DNA of 64,000 nucleotides from an uncultured Polaribacter sp. (GTDB taxonomy: Bacteria; Bacteroidota; Bacteroidia; Flavobacteriales; Flavobacteriaceae), in NCBI GenBank assembly GCA_938084845.1, contig CALKEB010000004.1:62001-126000 (forward strand), written 5' to 3'. The translations under genes and the position numbers were made by a program. Positions within the stretch are counted from its first letter, which is position 1. Every line of letters starts with the position of its first letter. Below, in pieces: positions 53,118 to 62,935 of this stretch. The notes under the pieces are model-generated. The model searched no databases and was not told the DNA's origin. It saw only the letters and a list, made by a program, of their open reading frames with translations.

Positions 53118-53678
53118 TTGAAAATTATAAAATTGCATAACAAAGAAAAATCGCTAATTAAAAAAGCGATTACCAATAACAGAGAAGCTCAACAACTATT
53201 GTTTGAGGAATATTCTCCTAAAATGTTAGGGGTTTGCCGGCAATATGTAAAAGACTTGCATCATGCAGAAGATTTATTATTACAAAGTTTTTTAAAGGTT
53301 TTTACCAATTTACATAGGTTCAAACACGAAGGTAGTTTTGAAGGTTGGATAAGAATAATAATGGTGAATACCTGTATTACTTACTTACGTAAAAAAAATC
53401 TTATTGATTTATCTGATGAAGATTATGTTTTTAATGATTCTGCAACAGAAAGTTTAGAAAACACATCTGTTGAAGATATTCAAAAGTTGATAGATCAATT
53501 GCCTGAAGGTTACAAAATCGTATTTAATTTATATGCCATAGAAGGTTATAAGCACTCAGAAATTGCTGAAAAATTAGAAATTTCTGAAAGTACATCAAAA
53601 ACGCAATTATTTAAAGCGCGTAAACTTTTGCAGAAAAATTATATAAAAATGAATAAAGTAGTTCATGAAAACGAATAA
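53118..53678 (+). CDS. RNA polymerase sigma factor, ECF type
   Basis: A 186-residue sigma-70 family protein. Region 2 (about 20-90) has LLFEEYSPKMLGVCRQYV and GWIRIIMVNTCITYLRKK. Region 4 (about 115-175) has YAIEGYKHSEIAEKLEISESTSKTQLFKARKLL. The start is TTG, 28 bp after a -7 box. The next gene overlaps by 14 bp and encodes a single-pass protein, the usual sigma/anti-sigma arrangement. It is distinct in sequence from the ECF factor at 5687. Confidence 0.92.
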   Translation: MKIIKLHNKEKSLIKKAITNNREAQQLLFEEYSPKMLGVCRQYVKDLHHAEDLLLQSFLKVFTNLHRFKHEGSFEGWIRIIMVNTCITYLRKKNLIDLSDEDYVFNDSATESLENTSVEDIQKLIDQLPEGYKIVFNLYAIEGYKHSEIAEKLEISESTSKTQLFKARKLLQKNYIKMNKVVHENE

Positions 53679-54474
53679 ATTAGATCAACAAATAAAAAAG
53701 AAGTTCGAAAATAGAACTTTTGAGCCATCAGCTTCTGCTTGGGAACGCTTGTCTGTTCAACTAGATGAGCAACCGAAACAAAAGAAAATTGGTTGGTTTT
53801 TTTATATAGGTGCAGCAGCACGTATTTTGTTATTGGTTACTATAGGAGTTCAATTATTCTCTAAAGATTCTAGTGATTTTAAACCTATAAAAGAGGTAGT
53901 TGTAAAACCAGCATATAAAAATAGTATCGATTCTAAAATAGAAGAATTCATAAATGAAATTCCTGTAGAAGAAGCGTTGGTGAAAGAGGAAATTGATGCA
54001 GATGAATTCTCAAAATCAGAAGATAAAATCGTTGTAAAGAATAACATTTACAAGAAAAAAAGACAGAAAAAAGTAACTGATAAAAGACAAAATAAAGGAT
54101 TAGCTATTGTTGATGTTAAGTCAGAAGTAGATAAAAAGAAACAACAAATAGAAAACATTACAAAAGCATCAATAACAAAAATAAAAAATAAGAACACTAA
54201 AATTAAAGTAAATGCTGATGACTTACTTTTTTCAGTTACACATACTTCACAAGAAGTAGAACAATATTATGCTAAATATAATGTGGATAGAGATAGTATT
54301 TTAAACACGATAAAAATTGAGCTCAAAAAATCGGATTTAAAAGTTAATCCAAATACCATTTTAGTAGAAGTAGAAAGAACAATAGATGATAATGATTTTC
54401 AGAATAATTTCTTAAAATTATTGAAAAATAGAGTTTCAAATATTGCTTCTGCTATAGCCTTTAGAAATAACTAA
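53665..54474 (+). CDS. Single-pass membrane protein, probable anti-sigma factor
   Basis: A 269-residue protein with a cytoplasmic N-terminus of about 42 residues (KLDQQIKKKFENRTFEPSAS and AWERL), one membrane helix (about 43-65) and a charged, Lys-rich outer part. The position after the sigma gene with a 14-bp overlap and the topology fit a flavobacterial anti-sigma factor. No zinc anti-sigma motif is present. The assignment rests mainly on context. Confidence 0.65.
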   Translation: MKTNKLDQQIKKKFENRTFEPSASAWERLSVQLDEQPKQKKIGWFFYIGAAARILLLVTIGVQLFSKDSSDFKPIKEVVVKPAYKNSIDSKIEEFINEIPVEEALVKEEIDADEFSKSEDKIVVKNNIYKKKRQKKVTDKRQNKGLAIVDVKSEVDKKKQQIENITKASITKIKNKNTKIKVNADDLLFSVTHTSQEVEQYYAKYNVDRDSILNTIKIELKKSDLKVNPNTILVEVERTIDDNDFQNNFLKLLKNRVSNIASAIAFRNN

Positions 54475-54500
54475 TTAAAAAAAATCTAAAACCAATTACA

Positions 54501-55610
54501 ATGAAAAAATTATTAATAATAGTATTGATATTTACAACATCCCTTATAAAATCTCAAGAAAAAATATTCGAAAAGGAAGCTCTTAAAATCTCTAAAAAAA
54601 TAGAGCAAATTACTAAAGAACAAAAAGATTCTTTACGATTAAAAGTTTTACACATAGATAAATTATTAAAAAATAAAGAATTATCCTCAAAAGAAGCAAC
54701 TAACTTAAAAAATAAAGCAGCTGAATATCATGCTAGAAGAATAGAGGAACTAGTTAATAAAGAAGAAATACAATTGCAAAAATTAGTACAAGAAAAAGTT
54801 GATGGCAAATTAGTGTTATCATTAAAAGAACCTCTAACAAATTCAGATGAGGATAATGTATTTACATTTGGAAGTAAATTTATAAACTTTACGATTACTG
54901 AAGGAGATTTAGAGGAAAGAAATAGAAAAAGAGAACTAAGATGGGAGTCTAGAAAGAAAAATCAAAGAACAACTACAACTCAATTTATATTTGCAATGGG
55001 GGTAAACAACTTATTGAATGAAAACAATCTTTCTTCTTTAAATAACTCTGAATATCAATTTTGGAGATCTCGCTTTTATGAATTGGGTTTTAGTTGGAAA
55101 ACGCGTTTTACAAAAGCACCTTCAAATTTATATTTTAAATATGGTTTTTCTTTCTTATGGAATAATTTAAGATTAGATGATAATAGAATCCATGAAAAAA
55201 ATAATGGAACTACAGAAATTGTTGGGTTTGATAGCCCACTTTCAGAAAGTAGGTTGAGACATGTTCAATTAAATTTTCCAGTTCATTTAGAATGGGATTT
55301 CTCTAAGCATAAAGTATATAAGGATGGTAGCGTAAAAGATAAAACTAATGAATCTATGCGTTTTGGTATTGGAGGCTTTGTTGGTTTTAAACTAGGGACA
55401 AGACAATATTTAGAATTTAGAGATGCAAACAACATAGAAACAGAGCAATTGCAATATGATAACTTTAATATGAACATATTTAACTATGGATTAAGTAGTT
55501 ACATTGGTTATAAAGCGACTAGTTTTTATGTAAAGTATGATTTAAATCCGTTATTCAAAAATACAGAAACTAGAAATATTTCTATGGGAATTCGATTTGA
55601 TTTTAATTAA
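54501..55610 (+). CDS. Exported coiled-coil and beta-barrel outer-membrane protein
   Basis: A 369-residue protein with a signal peptide (1-18, ending IKSQ), a charged helical stretch (about 20-115) and a C-terminal half of alternating aromatic strands ending in MGIRFDFN, typical of an outer-membrane barrel. I do not recognise a named family. It follows the sigma and anti-sigma-like genes by 26 bp, so it is probably the third gene of that operon and possibly the envelope protein whose state the sigma factor answers to. Confidence 0.65.
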   Translation: MKKLLIIVLIFTTSLIKSQEKIFEKEALKISKKIEQITKEQKDSLRLKVLHIDKLLKNKELSSKEATNLKNKAAEYHARRIEELVNKEEIQLQKLVQEKVDGKLVLSLKEPLTNSDEDNVFTFGSKFINFTITEGDLEERNRKRELRWESRKKNQRTTTTQFIFAMGVNNLLNENNLSSLNNSEYQFWRSRFYELGFSWKTRFTKAPSNLYFKYGFSFLWNNLRLDDNRIHEKNNGTTEIVGFDSPLSESRLRHVQLNFPVHLEWDFSKHKVYKDGSVKDKTNESMRFGIGGFVGFKLGTRQYLEFRDANNIETEQLQYDNFNMNIFNYGLSSYIGYKATSFYVKYDLNPLFKNTETRNISMGIRFDFN

Positions 55611-55654
55611 AATGATTAGGCAAGAAAAGATGCTATTTTTATTAAAAAAGTTAC

Positions 55655-55662
55655 TATATTTG
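55655..55662 (+). promoter_or_regulatory. Candidate -7 promoter box for the rpsF operon
   Basis: TATATTTG, an exact TAnnTTTG match, lies 31 bp before the rpsF ATG and would give a leader of about 25 nt. No TTG box at 17-23 bp upstream. Confidence 0.4.
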
Positions 55663-55693
55663 CAGGCTTAAATAAAACAATAAATAATTAATT

Positions 55694-56035
55694 ATGAATC
55701 ATTACGAAACTGTTTTCATTTTGAATCCCGTTTTATCTGATACTCAGATAAAGGAAACAGTACAAAAGTTTAATGACTATTTGGTTTCTAAAGGTGCCGA
55801 AATGATTTCTAAAGAAGATTGGGGCTTAAAAAAATTAGCGTATCCAATTCAAAAAAAGAAAAGTGGATTTTATCACTTAATCGAATTTAAAATTGCAGGA
55901 GAAGAAATTACTGCATTTGAATTAGAGTTTAGAAGAGACGATAGCGTTATGCGTTATTTAACTGTAAGACTAGACAAACATGCAGCAGCATGGGCAGAGA
56001 AAAGAAGAGAACGTGTTAAATCTACAAAAAAATAA
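55694..56035 (+). CDS. rpsF: 30S ribosomal protein bS6
   Basis: A 113-residue small-subunit protein. MNHYETVFILNPVLSD and GLKKLAYPIQKKKSGFY are typical bS6 strands. It binds 16S rRNA together with bS18, whose gene follows after 3 bp. It opens the conserved rpsF-rpsR-rplI operon. Confidence 0.97.
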   Translation: MNHYETVFILNPVLSDTQIKETVQKFNDYLVSKGAEMISKEDWGLKKLAYPIQKKKSGFYHLIEFKIAGEEITAFELEFRRDDSVMRYLTVRLDKHAAAWAEKRRERVKSTKK

Positions 56036-56038
56036 GGT

Positions 56039-56335
56039 ATGGCATCAATAGAACAACAAGCAAAAGGTGGTAAATCTGCAGATGTAAGATATTTAACACC
56101 ATTAGACATTGAAACTAAAAAAGAAGCAAAATACTGTAGATTTAAAAAGAAAGATATTAAGTATATCGATTATAAAGACGCAGACTTCTTAATGTATTTA
56201 GTAAATGAGCAAGGTAAAATTTTACCAAGACGTTTAACAGGAACATCATTAAAATATCAACGTAAAGTTGCGCAAGCAATTAAAAGAGCGCGTCATTTAG
56301 CGCTTATGCCTTACGTTGGAGATATGTTAAAATAA
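56039..56335 (+). CDS. rpsR: 30S ribosomal protein bS18
   Basis: A 98-residue protein with the bS18 core [41 protein letters not shown] and LALMPYV. It forms a heterodimer with bS6 on the platform of the small subunit. It is the middle gene of the operon. Confidence 0.97.
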   Translation: MASIEQQAKGGKSADVRYLTPLDIETKKEAKYCRFKKKDIKYIDYKDADFLMYLVNEQGKILPRRLTGTSLKYQRKVAQAIKRARHLALMPYVGDMLK

Positions 56336-56350
56336 TAAAGAGGTAGAGAC

Positions 56351-56797
56351 ATGGAATTGATATTAAAACAAGACGTAGAAAATTTAGGATTTAAAGATGA
56401 TATCGTAGACGTTAAAAACGGATATGGTAGAAATTTCTTAATCCCTACAGGACAAGCAGTTTTAGCTACTTCATCTGCAAAGAAAGTTTTAGCAGAGAAT
56501 TTAAAACAACGTGCTTATAAAGAAGCTAAATTAATTGAAGACGCAACTAAAGTTGCAGAAGCAGTTAAAGGATATGAAATTAAAATTGCATCTAAAACGG
56601 GTTCAGGAGACAAATTATTTGGTTCTGTAAACAATATAGATTTAGCTGCAGCATTAGCGAAAGCAGGAACAGAAATTGACAAAAAATTTATTAAAGTTGT
56701 TGGTGGTTCCGTAAAAAGATTAGGAGTTTACGAAGCATCTATTAGATTGCATAGAGAAGTAGTTGCAGATATAAACTTTGAAGTTATTTCAGAATAG
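56351..56797 (+). CDS. rplI: 50S ribosomal protein bL9
   Basis: A 148-residue two-domain protein: the N-terminal rRNA-binding domain MELILKQDVENLGFKDDIV and GYGRNFLIP, a long connecting helix and the C-terminal domain. It ends the operon, which is closed by a strong terminator at 56822-56858. Confidence 0.97.
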   Translation: MELILKQDVENLGFKDDIVDVKNGYGRNFLIPTGQAVLATSSAKKVLAENLKQRAYKEAKLIEDATKVAEAVKGYEIKIASKTGSGDKLFGSVNNIDLAAALAKAGTEIDKKFIKVVGGSVKRLGVYEASIRLHREVVADINFEVISE

Positions 56798-56821
56798 TTA
56801 ATAAACTGTTAGCTAAACGTT

Positions 56822-56858
56822 AAAAAAACACTTACTTTTTTAGTAAGTGTTTTTTTTT
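56822..56858 (+). terminator. Rho-independent terminator after rplI
   Basis: A-rich strand followed by ACACTTACT, a five-T loop and AGTAAGTGT running into Ts, giving a stem of up to 15 bp (56822-56836 with 56842-56856) and a T-tract. It separates the ribosomal operon from the receptor pseudogene. Confidence 0.85.
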
Positions 56859-56898
56859 ACGCTAATTTTGACAAAATTCAATTAAATTCAAATATATA

Positions 56899-59800
56899 AT
56901 GAACAAAAATTACTTTTTACAATAACAATGTTATTGGTAAATGTTGTCCTATTTTCTCAGGTAACAACATCAAAGATTAAAGGTACTGTAACAGATGAGT
57001 CTGGAGAAGCCCTTTTTGGAGCAACAGTTTCAGTGTTACATGTTCCTACAGGAACTTTAAGAGGAACAACTGCTCAAGATAATGGTAGGTATACCATTTT
57101 AAATTTAAGAGATGGTGGTCCTTATAAAATAACATTTAGTTATTTAGGATTTAAGCAATAGGTTGTTAATGATGTTTTTTTAACGCTAGGAAAAACAACC
57201 AACATTGATGCAACATTAGTAGAAGAGGGGCAATCTTTACATGAGATTGTGATTTCATCAGCGAAAAACAAAATTTTTAATAACGTCAGAACTGGTGCTC
57301 AAACGAGTGTAACAGCTACTCAATTAAAAGTTTTACCAACAATTTCTAGATCAGCATCAGATTTTACAAGATTAGAACCCACAGCAAGTAATGGTTCTTT
57401 TGGTGGAAGAAACGATCAATTTAATAATTTTTCTCTAGATGGTTCTATCTTTAACAATCCATTTGGATTGGATGCTGCAACTCCTGGAGGACAAACAAAC
57501 GCTCAACCAATTTCATTGGATGCCATTGAACAAATTTCTGTTTCTGAAGCTCCTTACGATGTAACTCAATCTGGTTTTACAGGAGCCTCAGTAGATGCGG
57601 TTACAAAAAGTGGTACAAATGAGTTTCGTGGAACTGTGTATGGATTTTATAGAAATGAAGACTTAACAGGAGGTAAAATAAACGGTCAAGATGTTTTTAA
57701 ACCAAGTTTATCTCAAAATCAATACGGAGTTAGTATTGGCGGACCTATTATTAAAAATAAATTATTCTTTTTTGCTAACTTTGAAAAAGATGAAGTTACA
57801 GAATTAGGCTCTTCATTTGTGCCAAATACAGGTTCTGGAGCATTAAATGAATCAAGAGTTTTAGAATCAGATTTACAATTAGTAAGTAGTATTTTAAGTC
57901 AAGTAAATATTGACAACGGACAAACATATAATCCAGGGGCATACGAAGGGTTTACGTATGATGCAAACTCTACAAAAGGATTATTTAAACTAGATTGGAA
58001 TATAAATGAAAATCATAGATTAGCGTTTGTTTATAATTTTTTAACAGCTTCTAAAGAGAAGCCTGCACACCCAACAGCATTAGGATTTAGAGGTCCAAAT
58101 GCTACGACTTTACAATTTGAAAATGCAGGGTATCAAATAAATAATAATATCAATTCTTTCTTAGTAGAATTAATCTCTACTTTTAATGAAGAGACTTCTA
58201 ATAAACTTCAAGTAGGATATACACATTTTGATGACTTTAGAAGTCCTTTATCAAGTCCAGCACCATCAATAACAATATTAAACGGAGGATCTAACTATAT
58301 TATAGCGGGTCATGAACCATTTTCTATAAATAATAGGTTAGATCAGAAGGTGTTACAAATTACAAATAATATGAGCTTTTTTAAAGGAGACCATACCTAT
58401 ACCGTTGGTTTCTCTTTTGAAAAATTTATGTTTGATAACTCTTTTAACTTAGGAGCATTTGGTGCACAAGGTGTGTTTTTTCCTTCTGGAGATATTTCAG
58501 ATTTTAGAAATACCGCAGGTAACCCAACAGCAGAAGCTGCATTGGTTGCAAATTATCAAGCACAATTTGACGCTGCTATTTTAGCGAATAATACGAGATT
58601 AGCAAACGGTTCTGGTAATGCAGGAGGATATGCTTTAGCAGAAACAAATGTTGGTCAATTGGCTTTTTATTTACAAGATGAGTGGAATGCAAGTGATGAT
58701 TTAAAAATTACATACGGAGTTCGTTTTGATAAACCTTTATTTTTTGATACTACTCAAAAAGCACAAGAGGTTATAGATAATGCATGTTGTTTTGATCCTA
58801 CTATTTCTTACTACAATCCAAATACGCAACAAGAAGTTACATTAGACAATAGAAAAATACCAACAGACCAGTGGTTATTTTCTCCAAGAGTAGGATTCAA
58901 TTGGGATGCTAATGGTGAAGGAAAATTACAACTTAGAGGAGGGTCAGGAATCTTTACAGGTCGTTTGCCTTTTGTTTGGGTTGGAAATCAAATTGCAAAC
59001 CCAGAGTCTTTCTTTTATCAGGCTGTTGATCCAGATTTTCAATTTCCACAAGTATAGAGAACTAATATTGGTGTAGATTATAAATTAGAAAGTAATTATG
59101 TAATTTCTACAGATTTATCGTACAGTAAAGATATTAATGGTGCACATGTTCAAAACTGGGGATTAAGAAATCCAACTGGTACTTTATCAGGTGCAGATAA
59201 TAGAGCTTATTACTTAAATTCTGACAAAGGAAATAGTGGTTATGTGTTTACAAACTCAAATAGAGGAAGAACGTATAATTTTACAACTAAAATTGAAAAA
59301 ACATTCGATAATGGGTTGTACACAAACATTGCATATAGTTATTTAGATTCTAAAGATGTAAACTCTATAGAAGCGGAAATTACTGGAGATGCATTTGCTT
59401 TTAATCCTGTTGTAGGAAATGCAAATAATGATGTATTAGCGTATTCAAAATATGAAGACAAACATAGAATTATAGGTGTTGCTTCTAAAAAGTTTAACTT
59501 TTTTGGAGAAAAATCTCCAACTACGTTTACGACATTCTTTGAATATGCTAAAGGAGGTAGATTTAATTATACTTATGGAGGAGACATTAACAATGATGGT
59601 TCTTCTGTAAACGATTTATTGTATGTACCAACTGCATCAGAATTAAATTCAATGCAATTTACAGGTACAGGACAAGCTGCTGCTTTTGAATCTTACATTC
59701 AGCAAGATGAATACTTAAATGGTAGAAGAGGGCAGTATGTAGAACGTTATGGAGCTTTAGCACCATGGAGAGGTCGTTGGGACTTAAAAGTACTACAAGA

Positions 59801-60059
59801 CTTTAACTTTAATGTAGCAAATGGTAAAGAAAATACGATTCAGATAAGTTTAGATGTTCTAAATGTTGAAAACTTAATTAACTCTGATTTGGGGGTTGTA
59901 CAACAACCAAGAAACGAACAGCCATTAGGAGTTTCTGTTGATGCGAATACGCAGGTACCAACCTATACTTTTGATGATACATTAACAAACACATTTGCTT
60001 TTGACAGTAGTTTAATGTCTAGATGGCAAGCGCAAATTGGTTTACGTTATATTTTTTAA
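56899..60059 (+). pseudogene. Oar-like TonB-dependent receptor with three lesions
   Basis: A large outer-membrane receptor broken at three points. (1) The ATG at 56899 is out of frame by one base with the signal peptide; one added base restores MKQKLLFTITMLLVNVVLFSQ. (2) TAG at 57159 interrupts the carboxypeptidase-like domain after LGFKQ. (3) TAG at 59055 follows FPQV, where homologues carry Trp (TGG) before RTNIGVD. The frame is otherwise open from 56928 to 60059 (about 1040 codons) with an Oar-like plug (LDGSIFNNPFGLDAAT, SGFTGASVDAVTKSGTNEFRG) and barrel ending in LRYIF. It looks recently inactivated, because the rest of the sequence is unspoiled. Confidence 0.85.
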
Positions 60060-60082
60060 ACCAAAAAAATAATTGATATTTG

Positions 60083-60115
60083 AACCGTTCAACATTTAAG
60101 TTGAACGGTTTTTTT
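60083..60115 (+). terminator. Rho-independent terminator after the receptor pseudogene
   Basis: AACCGTTCAAC (60083-60093), loop ATTTAA, GTTGAACGGTT (60100-60110), then five Ts: a perfect 11-bp stem. Confidence 0.85.
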
Positions 60116-60125
60116 AATTTATACA

Positions 60126-60593
60126 ATGACATATAGACAACTTACCAAAGAACAATTTGAAGGCCTTCATTCAGAATTTGCTCAATTCTTAGCAACACAA
60201 AGTATTGATGTTAAAGAATGGAAGCAAATTAAAGAAGAAAAACCAGCAGTTGCAGAAGAAGAAATGAATATTTTTTCAGACATTGTTTGGGAAGATGTAT
60301 TAACCAAAACCCAATATTTGTCTCACTTTTCTAAAACTTCAGTCAATTTATTTAAGTGTGATGCCGCTAAAATTCATAGAATAGCAATTAAAGTAAAATG
60401 GGATATAAACTTATTAGAACAAAAAGGGTTTGAATGGCTCATGCAAAACCCTATGGACAATTCTGTAGATATATTTAAAGGCTCAAAATCATATACATTA
60501 AAACGAAATTTAGAACTCTTTGATCTAATTGAAAAAGGAAGTTCTATAGATAATGGAGAGTTATATAAATATATTTATGGGCTAACTGTTTAA
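60126..60593 (+). CDS. Conserved flavobacterial protein (DUF6495-like)
   Basis: A 155-residue soluble protein starting MTYRQLTKEQFEGLHSEFAQFL, with NIFSDIVWEDVLTKTQYLSHF in the middle. I recall closely similar proteins across Flavobacteriaceae under a DUF label (DUF6495), without known function. No signal peptide, membrane segment or catalytic motif is visible. It stands alone between a terminator and the LytTR gene. Confidence 0.7.
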   Translation: MTYRQLTKEQFEGLHSEFAQFLATQSIDVKEWKQIKEEKPAVAEEEMNIFSDIVWEDVLTKTQYLSHFSKTSVNLFKCDAAKIHRIAIKVKWDINLLEQKGFEWLMQNPMDNSVDIFKGSKSYTLKRNLELFDLIEKGSSIDNGELYKYIYGLTV

Positions 60594-60722
60594 TTTTTTT
60601 AAAAACCATTCATCGTAAGAAAAATGTATTTTAACTAAATCAAATCGTTTTTAATCACCAATCTTTTTTTAGAATTAGAAAAAAAATTATATTGTCAAAT
60701 AAAATCAACTAAACCCCCTTAC

Positions 60723-61115
60723 TTGGAAAAATCAATAGATAAAGCTATAAAAGCAATTGACAGTCCTAAGAAAAATGTTGAAGCTAAGATTAAGGAAGAA
60801 ACAAAAAATGATTTCTACGTAAATATAGATCGTAGGTTAATAAAAATTAATTTACCTAGTATCTATTTAATAGAGGCAAAAGGAGATTACATTAATATTA
60901 AGACTGAAGAAAAGAATTACATTGTTCATTCTACGTTAAAGAAAATAGAGGAGAAGCTACCAAAATCTAATTTCTTAAAAGTGCATAGATCTTACATCAT
61001 TAATTTAAAACATATTATCGATATTGAAGACAATAGTGTTTTGATTAAAAAAGATGTTATTCCTGTAAGTAGATCTAACAGACCTGAATTAATGAAAACG
61101 TTAGACTTGCTGTAA
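60723..61115 (+). CDS. Stand-alone LytTR DNA-binding protein
   Basis: A 130-residue protein whose residues 30-128 are a LytTR domain (YLIEAKGDYINIKTEEKNYIVHSTLKKIEEKL and FLKVHRSYIINLKHI). The receiver domain of normal LytR-type regulators is missing, so it is not a classical two-component partner. The start is TTG at 60723. Its 3' end overlaps the sirtuin gene by 15 bp on the opposite strand. Target genes are unknown. Confidence 0.85.
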   Translation: MEKSIDKAIKAIDSPKKNVEAKIKEETKNDFYVNIDRRLIKINLPSIYLIEAKGDYINIKTEEKNYIVHSTLKKIEEKLPKSNFLKVHRSYIINLKHIIDIEDNSVLIKKDVIPVSRSNRPELMKTLDLL

Positions 61116-61784
61116 TATTTTTACTAGTGCTTTTGTGCCTTCTGTAGCATTTTGTTGTAAAACTTTTACCTGTCTTTGTTTATTTATTGGTGATGGTAAT
61201 GGGTCTATGTAATAAACAGGAGCCTCTTCATCTAGATATTCAATTAAGTTAGCAGCTGGGTATACTTTAAGACTTGTTCCTATAATTACAAAAATAGCTG
61301 CATTTTTAATACATTTAATAGCTTCTTCTATTAGCGGAACATTTTCTCCAAACCATACAATATGTGGTCTTAATTGAAAACCTTTCTTACATACATCTCC
61401 AACATAAAGATCTTTATTCCAATTATAGATCTCATTTACGTTATGTGTAGATCTTACTTTTAACAATTCTCCATGTAAGTGCAGTATATGTTTACTTCCA
61501 GCTCTTTCATGTAAATCATCTACATTTTGTGTAATGATTTGAACATTATAGAACTCCTCAAGTTTTACTAGGTTATAATGAGCAGAGTTGGGTGTTACCT
61601 CTAAAAGTTGTCTTCTTCTTTTATTATAAAAATCTAGTACAATTGCTGGATTTTCTTTGAAGATTTTTTGGGAAGCCACTTGCATAATATTGTGGCCCTC
61701 CCACAAACCGTTTTGATCTCTAAATGTTTGAATACCACTTTCTGCAGAGATACCAGCACCTGTTAGAATAACTAAATTTTTCAT
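61101..61784 (-). CDS. Class III sirtuin (NAD-dependent protein deacylase), zinc cysteines missing
   Basis: A 227-residue Sir2-family enzyme. GAGISAESGIQTFRD binds NAD, TQNVDDLHERAG is the second signature and H104 in LHLHGEL is the catalytic base. A37, Y53 and R56 have the A-x15-Y-x2-R spacing that in SIRT5 and CobB selects succinyl- and malonyl-lysine, so desuccinylation is likely. The structural zinc site is lost: where CobB has four cysteines, this protein has only C132. The LRPHIVWFGE that follows is normal. Confidence 0.9.
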   Translation of the reverse strand: MKNLVILTGAGISAESGIQTFRDQNGLWEGHNIMQVASQKIFKENPAIVLDFYNKRRRQLLEVTPNSAHYNLVKLEEFYNVQIITQNVDDLHERAGSKHILHLHGELLKVRSTHNVNEIYNWNKDLYVGDVCKKGFQLRPHIVWFGENVPLIEEAIKCIKNAAIFVIIGTSLKVYPAANLIEYLDEEAPVYYIDPLPSPINKQRQVKVLQQNATEGTKALVKILQQV

Positions 61785-61811
61785 TATTCGTAAAAATAAG
61801 AATAAAATGAT

Positions 61812-62510
61812 ATGTTTGTATTTATGGTAAATAAAAAGTTACTAGTGTACTTAGAGGGTTTTTTAACAACCGAAAGAAAAGATACTTTCAAAAGAATTTT
61901 AAATGAAAGAACAAGGCACTTTTCTATTGTTTTAGAAGACATCTATCAACCACACAATTCAAGTGCAGTAGTTAGAACTTGTGATGTTTTTGGCATTCAA
62001 GATCTCTATACTATAGAAAATAAATATACAAACAAGGTCTCTAAATATGTAACAAAAGGCGCGCAAAAATGGATTACACAAAAGAGATATAAATCAGATG
62101 GAGATAATACGCTAAGCTGTATAAAAGATTTAAAGGATAAAGGCTATCAAATAATTGCAACTTCTCCACATTCAGATGCTAATATTCTTAATGATTTTAA
62201 AATAGACAAAAAGACAGCTTTTGTTTTTGGTGCTGAAGCTACTGGAATTTCAGATACAGTAAGGCAACATGCAGATGGATTTTTAAAGATACCAATGACT
62301 GGTTTTACCGAGAGTTTAAACATCTCAGTTGCAGCTGCAATTATAGTACATGAGGTTACAACAAAATTAAAGAAAAGCAATATTTCTTGGCATTTAACCA
62401 AGTTAGAAAAGGAAGCGTTGTATCTAAATTGGGTAAGAAAAACAATTAAGAATGTAGAAAAAATAGAAGAACGTTATTTTAAAAACGAAGGAACTTTTAC
62501 GAATGAATAA
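61812..62510 (+). CDS. trmH: SpoU-family tRNA guanosine-2'-O-methyltransferase (TrmH)
   Basis: A 232-residue SPOUT methyltransferase that 2'-O-methylates G18 of tRNA. YQPHNSSAVVRTCDVFG, VFGAEATGISDTVRQHAD and IPMTGFTESLNISVAAAI are the three SpoU motifs forming the knotted SAM site. The ATG at 61812 lies inside TATGTTTG (61811-61818), a perfect -7 box; if that box is used, the true start is the ATG at 61824. It is divergent from the sirtuin. Confidence 0.9.
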   Translation: MFVFMVNKKLLVYLEGFLTTERKDTFKRILNERTRHFSIVLEDIYQPHNSSAVVRTCDVFGIQDLYTIENKYTNKVSKYVTKGAQKWITQKRYKSDGDNTLSCIKDLKDKGYQIIATSPHSDANILNDFKIDKKTAFVFGAEATGISDTVRQHADGFLKIPMTGFTESLNISVAAAIIVHEVTTKLKKSNISWHLTKLEKEALYLNWVRKTIKNVEKIEERYFKNEGTFTNE

Positions 62511-62516
62511 ATAAAA

Positions 62517-62888
62517 TTATTTGGATAAATATATAGTTTGAATTGTTGAAATAGAATCACAACGAACTACATATAAACTAATATTTTTCAACTCCTTTTT
62601 ACCAGTTATATAATACTCCGCACAAGGTTTTTTTCTTTGGTTGCTTTTACCAAAATCAACATCTCCATAATTTAATATTTTCTCTATTTTTAAGCTATCA
62701 ATTTTTGAAGACTCCATAATTTGTTTCGCTTCTGGAGTATAACTTCTTTTTCGGATCCTTATAGATTTTAAAGTTCTTGCATCCATACCATAGTCAAAAG
62801 ACGCATTTTTCTTTTGCCAAAAAAAATACACCCCTATAGAACTTATGCTAGCACCTATTAAAAAATAACCAATACGTTTTAGTAACAT
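62517..62888 (-). CDS. Small membrane-anchored protein (DUF4258-like)
   Basis: A 123-residue protein with one N-terminal membrane helix (about 5-24) and a soluble domain containing ILNYGDVDFGKSNQRKKPCAEYYI. Similar DUF4258-labelled proteins are common beside alanine dehydrogenase in flavobacteria. Function unknown. It lies 47 bp downstream of the alanine dehydrogenase gene on the same strand. Confidence 0.65.
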   Translation of the reverse strand: MLLKRIGYFLIGASISSIGVYFFWQKKNASFDYGMDARTLKSIRIRKRSYTPEAKQIMESSKIDSLKIEKILNYGDVDFGKSNQRKKPCAEYYITGKKELKNISLYVVRCDSISTIQTIYLSK

Positions 62889-62935
62889 CTAAAATATTTA
62901 AAGTACAAATTTAAGTTATTAAGTTTACAAATGGA

